Part shown: in pieces, positions 7,882 through 16,580 of the stretch
Layout of the letters: each line of letters opens with the position of its first letter
How positions within the stretch are numbered: the first letter of the stretch is position 1
From: an uncultured Hyphomicrobiales bacterium
Lineage (GTDB): Bacteria; Pseudomonadota; Alphaproteobacteria; Rhizobiales; Xanthobacteraceae
Length of the DNA: 43,759 nucleotides
Direction of reading: 5' to 3'
NCBI GenBank assembly: GCA_903929045.1
Contig: CAIYTE010000093.1
Location: 1-43,759 of the forward strand
Position numbers and translations under genes: made by a program
The notes under the pieces: model-generated
Told to the model about the DNA's origin: nothing
Database searches by the model: none
Seen by the model: only the letters and a program-made list of their open reading frames with translations

Positions 7882-8985
7882 ATGTCTTCAATTTCAACGA
7901 AATTCGACCGGGCTTTCGATTCCGTCGCGGTCAAGGACAGTTACCTTCCTCTCGTCGTCACGGTCGTGCTCGCCGCCGCGATTTTTGCCGTCGATACGCT
8001 GACCGAGTCAGAAGTTGCCGCTTCGGTTTTGTACGTCGCGGTCGTGCTGATGTCCGTGCGCTTTTGCGGCGTGCGCGGAACGATCGCGGTTGCGGTGGGC
8101 TGCACGGCGCTGACTGTTCTCAGTTTCTTTCTGACGACGCGTATCCACTCCGAATATGTCGGCTATATCAACACGGGTATCAGTCTCCTTGTTTTGGGCT
8201 TGGCGACCTATCTCATCCTCAAGATCGAAGCCGTCCGTCACACGGCCGAACGTCTTGCCGAGACGAATCTCTTGCGTGACGCGCTGCTCGGCTCCGTGTC
8301 GCATGAATTGCGTACGCCCTTGACCTCGATCGTCGGCGGCATCTCGATCCTCGCGGGTGCGCCGGCGGTGGCGGGAGATGCTCGCCTTTCATTCCTGGCA
8401 AGCGGTGTGCGCGACGAAGCCATGCGTCTGAATGCCGACATCCAGAATTTGCTGGATGCCGCGCGCATTACCAGCAAAGCTTTGCAAACGCGTCAGGATT
8501 GGACGGATCCCGAGGACGTCATCCGCGCGGCGATCAGCCGTGTCGCCAGCCGGTTTCCAGACCGGCATATCGAATTCAAGCACGACCATAATCTTCCGCT
8601 TGTCTACCTCGACCCGGTGTTGGTGGAGCAGGCGATGGGGCAGATCATCGCCAACGCGATGAAGTTTTCGGCACTTGAATCCAATATTGAAGTTGAGGTG
8701 AGGGTGGAAGGCCGGCAGCTTGTGGTTTCGGTTGGCGATAAAGGTGTCGGCCTGACGGTTGATGAAAAACGTCATATTGCTGAAAAGTTTTTTCGCGGCG
8801 AGCGCCATGTCGGGAAAATCCCGGGTTCGGGCTTGGGCCTCTGGATCGCCGACACCTTTATCAGCACGAGCGGTGGTGTGTTGAAGGCGCTGAGCCCGGG
8901 CGAGAACCTCGGCACCACGATGCAGATTACGTTCTCGAATATTCGTTATATCGATGAGGCGGAGATCGCCCCGCAGGACCGCTAA
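7882..8985 (+). CDS. Membrane sensor histidine kinase with DUF4118 (KdpD-like) input
   Basis: The 367-residue kinase has an N-terminal membrane block of about four helices (residues about 20-112) of the DUF4118 type found in KdpD, a short coiled linker, then HisKA with H141 (SVSHELRTPL) and an ATPase domain. The N box is QIIANAMKFS, G1 is VGDKGVGL, and G2 is PGSGLGLWIAD. It probably autophosphorylates at H141 and senses a membrane or soluble cue through the DUF4118 region. No cognate DNA-binding regulator is adjacent; the nearest receivers are the single-domain proteins at 5914 and 10112. It ends tail-to-tail with the broken kinase gene, 26 bases away. Confidence 0.9.
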   Translation: MSSISTKFDRAFDSVAVKDSYLPLVVTVVLAAAIFAVDTLTESEVAASVLYVAVVLMSVRFCGVRGTIAVAVGCTALTVLSFFLTTRIHSEYVGYINTGISLLVLGLATYLILKIEAVRHTAERLAETNLLRDALLGSVSHELRTPLTSIVGGISILAGAPAVAGDARLSFLASGVRDEAMRLNADIQNLLDAARITSKALQTRQDWTDPEDVIRAAISRVASRFPDRHIEFKHDHNLPLVYLDPVLVEQAMGQIIANAMKFSALESNIEVEVRVEGRQLVVSVGDKGVGLTVDEKRHIAEKFFRGERHVGKIPGSGLGLWIADTFISTSGGVLKALSPGENLGTTMQITFSNIRYIDEAEIAPQDR

Positions 8986-9011
8986 TAGACAGCCGCTGAC
9001 CCGTTAAGCTG

Positions 9012-10100
9012 TCAGGACGCGACGGGCTGTGGCGAGGCCGCCTTGCGCACGGTCGCGAAAGCGATCTCGATACGCGTGCCGCGCTGAGGCGACTGGATAT
9101 CGACCTGGGCGCCGAGCTTATCGGCCATGGCCCGCACAATGCGTTGGCCAAGGCCAGTGCCGGCCGACCTCGAGCCGGCGATGCCGACGCCATCGTCCTC
9201 CACGCTGACGATCGCAGCGCCCGGACCGTTGTCCTTGAGCCCGATGCGGATTTGGCCTTCGCCGGTGGGGTAGGCGTACTTCATCGCATTCATCACCAGC
9301 TCATTGACGATGACGCCGATGGCGACCGCGCGATCCGGATCGGTCTCGACCGCATCGGCGTTGAGGATGAGCTGAGCCTGCTTTGCCATCCCCGCCGATA
9401 GCCGGAGGTCGCTGACAAGCGCGTCGAGATACTGATCGACCGCGACAGATTTGACGTCATCGGAGGTATAGAGGCGGCGGTGCACCTGCGCTACGGCCAT
9501 CACGCGGTTAGTGGCCTGAACAAGCGCCTGTTTGACATCTTCGTTCTTCTCGCCGTGACCTTGCATGTGCAACAGCGACGCAATGAGCTGCAATGAATTG
9601 CCGACGCGGTGGTTGACCTCGCGCAGCAGCATATCGCGCTCGACGGCGAGCGCCTCGAAACGGTCGCGCGCTTCGCGCACTTCCTGCTCGGCGGTTTCCT
9701 TGGCGCGGCGCAGGCGCATGGCATCGACTGCGACCGACAGCGCCGACTTCAGCAGAAAGATGAAATCGCCGCCGACATCCTTGACCACGTAATCGAAGGC
9801 GCCCGCCTTGAGGGCGGCTACCGCCATGCGGCTATCCTGCGCACCGGTAACAATAATCACCGGTGGATGGTGTGGCATCTTGTTGATGTGCTAGGCGGTC
9901 TCGATGCCGGTCATCCCGGGCATATAGAGGTCGACTGCGACGACGTCGAATTCCTTGCCGGCTTCCTGCGAAGCCAGCGCTTTCAAACCGGTTTCGCCGT
10001 CCTTCACGGCGACGACGCTGATGCCTTCGCGGCCGAGGCCACGAGAGACCAAAGCCCGGGTGGCTTCGTCGTCGTCGATGTAAAGGACGTTGCGGGGCAT
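9012..10100 (-). pseudogene. Receiver plus HWE/HisKA_2 histidine kinase, interrupted by in-frame TAG
   Basis: Reading from the ATG at 10100, the frame encodes the first half of a receiver domain (D9-D11, phosphoacceptor D57 in VVAVDLYMPGMTG) and then meets TAG at codon 70 (9893-9891). The same frame continues unbroken with HINKMPHHPPVIIVTG, KAGAFDYVVKDV, a coiled linker, the HisKA_2/HWE-like phosphoacceptor region REVNHRVGNSLQL (histidine at codon 164) and an ATPase domain with VNELVMNAMKYA and GTGLGQRI, ending at 9012. The intact gene would encode 362 residues. The stop most simply arose by one base change, for example from CAG. An ATG four codons after the stop could restart a kinase with half a receiver. 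The gene starts 11 bases after the Rcp1-like regulator. Confidence 0.85.
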
Positions 10101-10111
10101 GAGGGCAGGGC

Positions 10112-10564
10112 TTACTCGGTTGCCGGAACCTGGATGACGGAGAAGAACAGGCCGAGCTGGCGAATGGCGTGGGCAAAGTTGTCGTAGTTCACCGGCTTGG
10201 TGATGTAGACGTTGCAGCCCAAGTCGTAGCAGCGCTGGATTTCGACCGCGTCGTCGGTTGTCGTGAGGACGACGACCGGCACGCGCTTGAGATTGTCGTT
10301 GGTTTTGACGCGCTTGAGGATGTCGACGCCGGTCATGTCCGGCAGATTAAGGTCGAGCAGGATCAGGAGCGGCTTGCCCTTGTTGGTGGTGCCGGAGCCA
10401 TCGGGCCCGAACAGGAAATTCACCGCGTCGGTGCCGTTGGTAAATGGCCGGATGGCGTTGTTGACGCCGGCGCGCCGAATGTTCTTTTCGATCAGGCGCG
10501 CATGACCTTCGTCATCCTCAACCATCACGATTTCAACGGGTAGCTCGGCCATTTTGCTGTTCAT
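10112..10564 (-). CDS. Rcp1-like single-domain response regulator
   Basis: The 150-residue protein is a receiver domain of the Rcp1 subtype, with VEIVMVEDDEGHARLIEKN, phosphoacceptor D71 (LLILLDLNLPDMTG), switch T101 (VVVLTTTDD) and K123 (VYITKPV). Its longer loop between helix 2 and strand 3 (FLFGPDGSGTTNKGKP) is typical of regulators partnered with phytochrome-like or CHASE3-type kinases. AAAAGGAG lies upstream of the ATG. The original end of the upstream kinase gene (TGA at 10563-10561) overlaps this ATG, indicating translational coupling of kinase and regulator before the kinase acquired an early stop. Confidence 0.92.
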   Translation of the reverse strand: MNSKMAELPVEIVMVEDDEGHARLIEKNIRRAGVNNAIRPFTNGTDAVNFLFGPDGSGTTNKGKPLLILLDLNLPDMTGVDILKRVKTNDNLKRVPVVVLTTTDDAVEIQRCYDLGCNVYITKPVNYDNFAHAIRQLGLFFSVIQVPATE

Positions 10565-10635
10565 GCAGCGCTCCTTTTGTCATTCGAAGTCCATTGGCGC
10601 GGAAGCGTCACGATGAAAGTGCTCCCTTTACCCAA

Positions 10636-12078
10636 TTAGGACTTCAAGCTCATCGTGCCGCCCAACCGGCGTACCAATGCGCGCACATGGGCCAAGCCGA
10701 TACCTTCGCCAGGCTTGTCCTGCGTGCCCGAGCGGCGAAACAGCTCGAACACGCGCTGATGGTCGTGCGGCGCAATACCGCGGCCCGTGTCAGTCACTTC
10801 ATAGATGGCTTTGCCGGCATGTGTCTGTCCGGTGACCGAGATATGGTTGGGCTGCTCATTGCGGCTGTATTTGAGAGCGTTATCGACCAGATTGGCAAAA
10901 ATTTGCTGCACTGCCAGCCGATCGGATTCGACCGGGGGCAGGGTTTCGATGGCCACTGTCGCGCCAATCTCCGAAGCCCGGTGGGCCACGGTCTGGGTGA
11001 CCGTATCGAGCAGGCCGTTCATGTCGATGGTTTCCGGATTGAATTGACGGCGCCCTTCGCGGGACAATTTCAGCACCGCATTGATCAGGCGGTCCATATT
11101 AGCGATCGAGGTCTTGATAAAACGAATGGCTTCGTCAAAGTCACGCCCGAGCCTGTCAACGTTTTCGCCCCCGCCGAGTTCCATATTGGCGTTCAAGGCA
11201 GCCAAATCGGTCTGTAATTTGCCGATTTGATCGAAAATATCCTGCCGCAGGGCTTCCAGTTCGCCCGTAAAGCCCATGATGTTGACCAGCGGCGAGCGCA
11301 GGTCGTGGCTGACGATATAGGCGAAACGCTGGATTTCCTCGTTGGCCTCGGTGAGGTCGGCGGTCCGGTAGGCGACGATCTGCTCGAGATTGGCGTTGGT
11401 TGCCTCGACCGTGAGGCGGGCCGATTCCGCGCGCTTGGCGCTGCGCTGGACGAGAAAGATGGAAGCGGCGCCGATCATGACGATAAGGATGCTGCCGATG
11501 ATGGTCAGCATCAGGAGAAGGATGTTGTTGCGTCGCGTAGCGGCGGAGCCATCGGCCCGCACTTGGACCTGATCCGTGATAGCCTTGACGACGACAACGC
11601 GCAGGCTCTCCATCACGTTGCGGCCTTCGTCGCTCTGAACGACTCTGAGCGCGCCCGCGCGATCGCCAGCTTTCTGCATCTCGACCGTGCGCGCCAGCTC
11701 TTCAAGCTTGATGCGGGCAAGGTCTTCCATGTTGTCGACAGCGGGCTTCATCCCTGGCTCGCTCGCCGTGAGATCGCGCAATTCCTTGATCACGGGCATC
11801 ACGCGCGGCGCGGCGACCTCGTAGTCATCCAGATAGGACTGCCTGTCGGTCAGAAGGTAGCCGCGCTGGCCGCTCTCGGCGCGGCGCATGGCCAGTAGTA
11901 CGTTGGAGAGCCGGTCCTGAACGCTGAGCGCCTGCGTGAGGTCGTCGGCATCGTCCGCGGCGCGATTGATAACGATGATAGTCGCAATGCTGATCATGAC
12001 GATCAGCAAAAAGCCGATACCGAGCAGCAGGGGCTGTAGACGCCAGGACGCGAGTTTGTCTCGCATTTTATCCGGCAT
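10636..12078 (-). CDS. CHASE3-like sensor histidine kinase, C-terminus cut by in-frame TAA
   Basis: The product has a transmembrane helix (about residues 19-38), a periplasmic domain of CHASE3 type (RRAESGQRGYLLTDRQSYL), a second helix (about 185-210), a coiled linker, HisKA with H258 (VSHDLRSPLVNIMGF) and an ATPase domain with NLVDNALKYS, TDTGRGI and GEGIGLAHV. A TAA at 10638-10636 ends it after GTMSLKS at 480 residues. The same frame continues with LGKGSTFIVTLPRQW, the normal last strand of this domain, to a TGA at 10561 that overlaps the next gene's ATG. So about 25 residues are lost, probably by one substitution. The ATG at 12078 shares a base with the accC stop (TGATG), so the gene is coupled to accC. 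Activity of the shortened kinase is uncertain. Confidence 0.85.
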   Translation of the reverse strand: MPDKMRDKLASWRLQPLLLGIGFLLIVMISIATIIVINRAADDADDLTQALSVQDRLSNVLLAMRRAESGQRGYLLTDRQSYLDDYEVAAPRVMPVIKELRDLTASEPGMKPAVDNMEDLARIKLEELARTVEMQKAGDRAGALRVVQSDEGRNVMESLRVVVVKAITDQVQVRADGSAATRRNNILLLMLTIIGSILIVMIGAASIFLVQRSAKRAESARLTVEATNANLEQIVAYRTADLTEANEEIQRFAYIVSHDLRSPLVNIMGFTGELEALRQDIFDQIGKLQTDLAALNANMELGGGENVDRLGRDFDEAIRFIKTSIANMDRLINAVLKLSREGRRQFNPETIDMNGLLDTVTQTVAHRASEIGATVAIETLPPVESDRLAVQQIFANLVDNALKYSRNEQPNHISVTGQTHAGKAIYEVTDTGRGIAPHDHQRVFELFRRSGTQDKPGEGIGLAHVRALVRRLGGTMSLKS

Positions 12079-13424
12079 CAATTGCCGCCTTTGGCGAGGT
12101 ACTGCTCCAGCCAGTGGATGTGATAGTTGCCGTCGATGATATCTTTTTCGCCGAGCAGCGCACGGAACAGCGGCAGAGTTGTTTCGATGCCATCGACCAC
12201 GACTTCATCGAGCGCGCGCTTGAGCCGCATCAGGGCTTCGGTGCGCGTATTGCCGTGCACGATCAATTTGCCGACCAGTGAATCGTAGTAGGGCGGGATG
12301 GTGTAGCCCTGATAGACGGCGCTATCGATTCGCACGCCGAGGCCGCCCGGCGCGTGGTAGTGCAGGATCTTGCCGGGCGAGGGCCGGAACGACACCGGGT
12401 TCTCGGCATTGATGCGGCATTCGATGGAGTGCCCGCGGAATTCGATGTCGCTCTGCTTGAGCGTCAGCGTTGCGCCGGCGGCGACGCGGATCTGTTCGAA
12501 AATCAGGTCGATGCCGGTGATCATTTCCGTCACCGGATGCTCGACCTGAATACGCGTATTCATTTCGATGAAATAGAACTCGCCGTCCTCGAACAGGAAT
12601 TCGACGGTGCCGACGCCGAGATATTGAATCTCGCGCATCGCCTTGGCGACCGTTTCGCCAATGACGTCGCGTGCTTGCGTGTTCAGCGCGGGTGAGGGGC
12701 TTTCCTCCAGCACTTTTTGGTGCCGGCGCTGCAGCGAACAATCACGCTCGCCAAGGTGTATGGCGTTGCCTTTGCCGTCGCCCAATACCTGAATTTCGAT
12801 ATGGCGCGGCTTGCCCAAATACTTCTCGATGTAGACCGCGTCGTCGCCAAAAGCTGCCTTGGCTTCCGAGCGCGCGGTGGATAGGGCGGTCGACAGCTCA
12901 TCAGCGCTACGCGCCACCTTCATGCCGCGGCCGCCGCCACCGGACGCCGCCTTGATCAGTACCGGGTACCCGATCTCGTCCGCGATCTTGGCCGCATCGA
13001 TGTCGTTGGTGACGCCGCCGTCCGAACCGGGCACGACCGGAATGCCGAGGCGCTTGGCGGTGCGCTTGGCCTCGATCTTGTCGCCCATGATGCGGATATG
13101 TTCGGCCTTGGGGCCAATGAAGTGCACGCCGTGGTCATTGAGGATTTCGGCGAAGCGCGCGTTTTCCGACAGGAAGCCGTAGCCGGGATGCACGGCGTCG
13201 GCGCCGGTGATTTCGCAGGCGGAGAGAATGGCGGGAACGTTGAGGTAACTGTCTTTCGCCGCGGGCGGGCCGATGCAGACGCTCTCGTCGGCAAAGCGCA
13301 CGTGCATCGCGTCGGCGTCGGCGGTGGAGTGCACCGCGACGGTCGGGATGCCCAGCTCCTTGCAGGCGCGGATCACGCGCATGGCGATCTCGCCGCGATT
13401 GGCGATCAGGATTTTATCGAACAT
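12078..13424 (-). CDS. accC: Acetyl-CoA carboxylase, biotin carboxylase subunit
   Basis: The 448-residue protein begins [20 protein letters not shown] and carries the ATP-grasp glycine loop [14 protein letters not shown] and the active-site block [18 protein letters not shown]. It carboxylates biotin on AccB using ATP and bicarbonate, the first half of the committed step of fatty-acid synthesis, in the cytoplasm. Length is normal. It follows accB by 18 bases, and its TGA overlaps the ATG of the downstream sensor kinase, an unusual partner for a fatty-acid gene. Confidence 0.97.
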   Translation of the reverse strand: MFDKILIANRGEIAMRVIRACKELGIPTVAVHSTADADAMHVRFADESVCIGPPAAKDSYLNVPAILSACEITGADAVHPGYGFLSENARFAEILNDHGVHFIGPKAEHIRIMGDKIEAKRTAKRLGIPVVPGSDGGVTNDIDAAKIADEIGYPVLIKAASGGGGRGMKVARSADELSTALSTARSEAKAAFGDDAVYIEKYLGKPRHIEIQVLGDGKGNAIHLGERDCSLQRRHQKVLEESPSPALNTQARDVIGETVAKAMREIQYLGVGTVEFLFEDGEFYFIEMNTRIQVEHPVTEMITGIDLIFEQIRVAAGATLTLKQSDIEFRGHSIECRINAENPVSFRPSPGKILHYHAPGGLGVRIDSAVYQGYTIPPYYDSLVGKLIVHGNTRTEALMRLKRALDEVVVDGIETTLPLFRALLGEKDIIDGNYHIHWLEQYLAKGGN

Positions 13425-13442
13425 GGGGCCGACGGACTTTCG

Positions 13443-13922
13443 TCACTCGATGATTACCAAAGGCTCGCCGAACTCGACCGGCTTGCCGTCGGCGAAGAGG
13501 ATCTGCTTCACGGTACCGGCGCGGGGCGCGGGAATCTGGTTCATCGTCTTCATGGCTTCGATGATGAGCAGCGTCTCGCCCGCTTTCACCGTCTGCCCGA
13601 CATCGACGAAAGGTTTCGCGCCGGGCTCGGCCGCGCCGTAGGCCGTGCCGACCATGGGCGAGGTGACGACACCAGGATGCTTTGCCGGGTCCATCGGGGC
13701 GGACACCGATTCAGCGACCGGCTGCGGCGCCACCGCAACCCCTGTACGGGCGGGAGCCGCCGCAGGCGCCGCGACGGCGCCCTTGGAGACGCGGATGCGT
13801 TTGCCGTCCTGTTCAATCTCGATTTCGGTGAGACCGGTTTCGTTGAGGAGCGTGTTCAGCTCCAGGATCAGAGCGTGATCGACCAGCGAGGAGGCCGATG
13901 CGGGTTTTGACGATTTTGCCAT
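13443..13922 (-). CDS. accB: Acetyl-CoA carboxylase biotin carboxyl carrier protein
   Basis: The 159-residue protein has an N-terminal domain (residues about 10-55), an Ala/Pro-rich hinge (about 55-80) and a C-terminal biotinyl domain with the biotin-accepting lysine in [11 protein letters not shown]. It carries carboxybiotin between AccC and the carboxyltransferase. Normal size for the family. It lies 14 bases after aroQ and 18 bases before accC, forming the aroQ-accB-accC operon typical of alphaproteobacteria. Confidence 0.97.
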   Translation of the reverse strand: MAKSSKPASASSLVDHALILELNTLLNETGLTEIEIEQDGKRIRVSKGAVAAPAAAPARTGVAVAPQPVAESVSAPMDPAKHPGVVTSPMVGTAYGAAEPGAKPFVDVGQTVKAGETLLIIEAMKTMNQIPAPRAGTVKQILFADGKPVEFGEPLVIIE

Positions 13923-13936
13923 CGAGACTTCCGGTT

Positions 13937-14395
13937 TTAGCTTTTTGCTTTGGCGCCGAAGATGGTCGCCAGGCCGAGGATCGCCAGCCTGTAACTATCA
14001 GTGCCGAAGCCGGCGACGATACCTTTGGCCGCCTTCGACATATACGAATTGTGCCGGAAGCTTTCCCGGGCGTGAATATTCGTCATATGCACTTCGATTA
14101 CCGGCAATTTGACGGCAAGCAGCGCGTCCATGATCGAAATCGACGTGGTCGTGAAGCCGGCAGCGTTGATCGCGATGCCGTCCGCCTTCTTGGCATAGGC
14201 CTCGTGGATCCAGTCGACGATAACGCCCTCGTGGTTCGACTGGCGGAATTCGATGTCGATGCCGTAGGGCGCGGCGGTATCGCGGCACAGCTTCTCAACA
14301 TCGGCAAGCGTCGCGGTTCCATATTTCTCGGGTTCGCGCGTCCCGAGCATGTTCATATTGGAACCGTTCAGGACGTATATGGTCTTGTTTGGCAT
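13937..14395 (-). CDS. aroQ: Type II 3-dehydroquinate dehydratase
   Basis: The 152-residue protein shows the type II signatures [19 protein letters not shown] (catalytic Tyr25), [24 protein letters not shown] and the catalytic-His strand [16 protein letters not shown]. It converts 3-dehydroquinate to 3-dehydroshikimate in the shikimate pathway as a dodecameric cytoplasmic enzyme. It is the first gene of the aroQ-accB-accC operon. The 73 bases upstream contain a TATAAAG-like element on the minus strand (14433-14427) that could be a -10 box, but I see no clear -35 box. Confidence 0.96.
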   Translation of the reverse strand: MPNKTIYVLNGSNMNMLGTREPEKYGTATLADVEKLCRDTAAPYGIDIEFRQSNHEGVIVDWIHEAYAKKADGIAINAAGFTTTSISIMDALLAVKLPVIEVHMTNIHARESFRHNSYMSKAAKGIVAGFGTDSYRLAILGLATIFGAKAKS

Positions 14396-14468
14396 GTTGT
14401 TTCCGGCGGCAGCGAGTATTTGGCCGCTTTATAGGAGGCTGGAACCCGGAGGGGAAGCCCGCCCGGAA

Positions 14469-15638
14469 TTACGCCTGAACGGTCTCTTTGGCCGCAGGTT
14501 TGACCCTGCCGGGGGCGAGCGTTTCTGCGGCTACCCAGTCAACGACGTCGGCCACCGCCGCTAACCGCGTGCGGCCCGCCGCCTTGGCCTTCTGGAAGAT
14601 ATCGACCTGGAGATCGGCGCTGGTGCCGTTCTCGACGATTCGGTCGAGGTGTTTGATGTCGGTGCCGCATCCCAGCGCCTCGACGTCCTCGGCGATGAAG
14701 TCGAGCACCTGGTCGAGCCATTCGCGTGTCGTCAGTGGCGAGCGCGAGAAGGGATCAATAAAAACAGCCTGCACGCCATAGCGCTGCGCGTGCCATTTGT
14801 TCTCGACCGTGATGGCGCGGCCGACACGGTCGAAACCGGCGTTAAGATCGCGGTCGCGGTCGAGCGCGCGCACCAGACAGCGGAACAAGGCCGCAATGGC
14901 GATGGCGTCATCGACGCGCGTGCAGGTGTCAGCGATGCGCAGTTCCAGCGTCGGATGCGCAAGGGAGGGGCGTATCGCCCACCAGATGTAACTCGCGTCC
15001 GGAATGATTTTCGCCCAGACAAGCGCTTCGACAAATTGTTCGTAGTCTTCCGTGGTACGGAACAGTTCGGGCAATCCGGTACGCGGCATTTCGTCGTAGC
15101 AGGCGAGGCGATAGCCGGAGAGACCGGTGAGATGGCCCTGCCAGAACGGCGACGATGTCGAGAGCGCCAGCATCAACGGCAGGTACGCGGTCACGCGCAT
15201 CATCAGATCGACGCGGTTGTCGCGCTTCGGCGAGTCCTGTTTAGGCACTTCGACATGCACATGCATGCCGCACAGCATGTTGCGGTGGCCGATGATCTGG
15301 AGATCGTCGAGGAGCGTCGCGTAACGCTCTTTCTTGGTCGCAACCTGCTCCGGCCAGAAGGCGAGCGGAAAGGTACCCATGGCGGCAATCCCGAGCTTGC
15401 GCTCGCGCGCCGCTTCGCCAAGCGCCTTGCGGTAATTCACAAGATGGGCACGTGCCTCATCCATGGTTTTGCAGGGTGGTGTCGCGACTTCGATCTGCGA
15501 CTGCAGCATCTCCGGCATGACGTGGTCGCCGATTTTCCGATGCGCCAAGTCGAAAAACGTCTTGTCATGATGTTTAACCGCCCGGCGCGTCTTGGCGTCG
15601 AACACGAAATATTCTTCTTCGATCCCGAGTGTATACAT
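14469..15638 (-). CDS. Carboxylate-amine ligase, YbdK/glutamate-cysteine ligase 2 family
   Basis: The 389-residue protein begins TLGIEEEYFVFDAKTRR, the acidic metal/ATP-binding start of the GCS2 family, and contains GHRNMLCGMHVHVEVP, HPTLELRIADTCTRVDDA and ENKWHAQRYG. Members are ATP-dependent carboxylate-amine ligases with weak or unknown glutamate-cysteine ligase activity. The start at 15638 puts the GIEEE motif at residue 5, as expected. It lies 73 bases upstream of aroQ on the same strand, so it may be transcribed with it or separately. The true substrate cannot be read from sequence. Confidence 0.9.
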   Translation of the reverse strand: MYTLGIEEEYFVFDAKTRRAVKHHDKTFFDLAHRKIGDHVMPEMLQSQIEVATPPCKTMDEARAHLVNYRKALGEAARERKLGIAAMGTFPLAFWPEQVATKKERYATLLDDLQIIGHRNMLCGMHVHVEVPKQDSPKRDNRVDLMMRVTAYLPLMLALSTSSPFWQGHLTGLSGYRLACYDEMPRTGLPELFRTTEDYEQFVEALVWAKIIPDASYIWWAIRPSLAHPTLELRIADTCTRVDDAIAIAALFRCLVRALDRDRDLNAGFDRVGRAITVENKWHAQRYGVQAVFIDPFSRSPLTTREWLDQVLDFIAEDVEALGCGTDIKHLDRIVENGTSADLQVDIFQKAKAAGRTRLAAVADVVDWVAAETLAPGRVKPAAKETVQA

Positions 15639-15730
15639 GCGCGCACCAACACCGCGGGGTGGTTACGGGTTCCATTGGCAAAGCGCGGACTATAAGTATT
15701 TGAAAATATTAAAGATTATTTTTGGCCGGG

Positions 15731-15760
15731 CGATCCGGCGGCGAATTCGCCGCCGGATCG
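15731..15760. repeat. Perfect 30-base palindrome between ligase and dsbA-like genes
   Basis: Bases 15731-15760 are exactly self-complementary; the left arm is CGATCCGGCGGCGAA. It lies 24 bases past the stop of the DsbA-like gene (minus strand) and can fold into a 13-bp hairpin with an AATT loop. No T run follows directly on the minus strand, so it may be a transcript-stabilising hairpin or a non-classical terminator. A protein-binding site is also possible. Confidence 0.6.
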
Positions 15761-15783
15761 TGTGAATTAAACCGGGCGAACGG

Positions 15784-16560
15784 CTAGCAACTCGCCTTGC
15801 CGCAGCGGTTGGTGTTGATCTTCTCCTGCAGCGCCGGGAGCCCGACCGCGCCGACAATGACATCGGAGCCGATGACGTAGCTCGGCGTGCCGTTCATGCC
15901 GAGTGCCTCAGCGACCTTGAACGTTTCTTCGAGCGTCGCCTTGATCTCGGGGCTGGCGAGATCCTTTTCGAGTTGCGCCATGTTCATGCCGACGTCCTTG
16001 GCTGCGGCCATCGCGTGCGCCTTATCGGCCTGGCCGCGGCCGCCCAAGAGCTTCTGGTGGAATTCCAGATATTTCTTGCCGGTCTTGTCCTGCATGCGCA
16101 CAGCAATGGCGACCTGCGCCGCTTCAACCGAGCCCGGTCCAAGCACCGGGAATTCCTTCAGCACGACCTTGAGTTTCGGGTCGTCTTTCAGGAGCGTCAG
16201 CATGTCGGACATGGCGCGCTTGCAGTAGCCGCAGTTGTAATCGAAGAACTCGACGAAAGTGACGTTGCCGTCCGGATTGCCGAGGTTGACCTGCCGCGGC
16301 GACGAGAAGATCGCTTGCGAGTATTCCTTCACCGCTGCCTTGTGCTTTTCGGCTTCTGCGACACCCTGACGTTTCTCGAATTCCTGCATCGCCTCCTGCA
16401 GCACCTCGGGATGCGCAACCAGGTATTCCCGCACGATGCTCTGAATTTCGGTCTTCTGCGGTTCGGAAAATTCCGCGGCGCGCGCGGTCTGCGGCGCGGT
16501 GAAGGCCAGCAGCGCGGCCACCAAGGCGGCAGCGGCAGTAAGGCGCGAGATCGTGGTCAT
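15784..16560 (-). CDS. DsbA-family thiol-disulfide protein (exported)
   Basis: The start at 16560 is chosen because AAGGA lies 8 bases upstream; an ATG three codons earlier is possible. A signal peptide (MTTISRLTAAAALVAALLAF, cleavage near ARAA) precedes an N-terminal helical region (FSEPQKTEIQSIVREYLVAHPEVL), seen in Com1/ScsC-like DsbA proteins. The thioredoxin fold follows with active site CGYC (FFDYNCGYCKRAM) and the cis-proline GTPSYVIG. It probably oxidises or isomerises disulfides in the periplasm. The last residues (NRCGKASC) add two further cysteines not normally part of the fold. It follows the M48 peptidase by 20 bases and is likely co-transcribed. Length 258 residues. Confidence 0.9.
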   Translation of the reverse strand: MTTISRLTAAAALVAALLAFTAPQTARAAEFSEPQKTEIQSIVREYLVAHPEVLQEAMQEFEKRQGVAEAEKHKAAVKEYSQAIFSSPRQVNLGNPDGNVTFVEFFDYNCGYCKRAMSDMLTLLKDDPKLKVVLKEFPVLGPGSVEAAQVAIAVRMQDKTGKKYLEFHQKLLGGRGQADKAHAMAAAKDVGMNMAQLEKDLASPEIKATLEETFKVAEALGMNGTPSYVIGSDVIVGAVGLPALQEKINTNRCGKASC

Positions 16561-16580
16561 GGAATGCATCCTTGTGATGA

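Noticed and set aside
9891-10638. Stop-codon recoding (selenocysteine, pyrrolysine or suppression) to explain the two interrupted kinases
   Set aside because: The stops are TAG and TAA, not one codon. No recoding element is visible, and recoding would not explain the loss of a conserved terminal strand or a non-catalytic receiver position.
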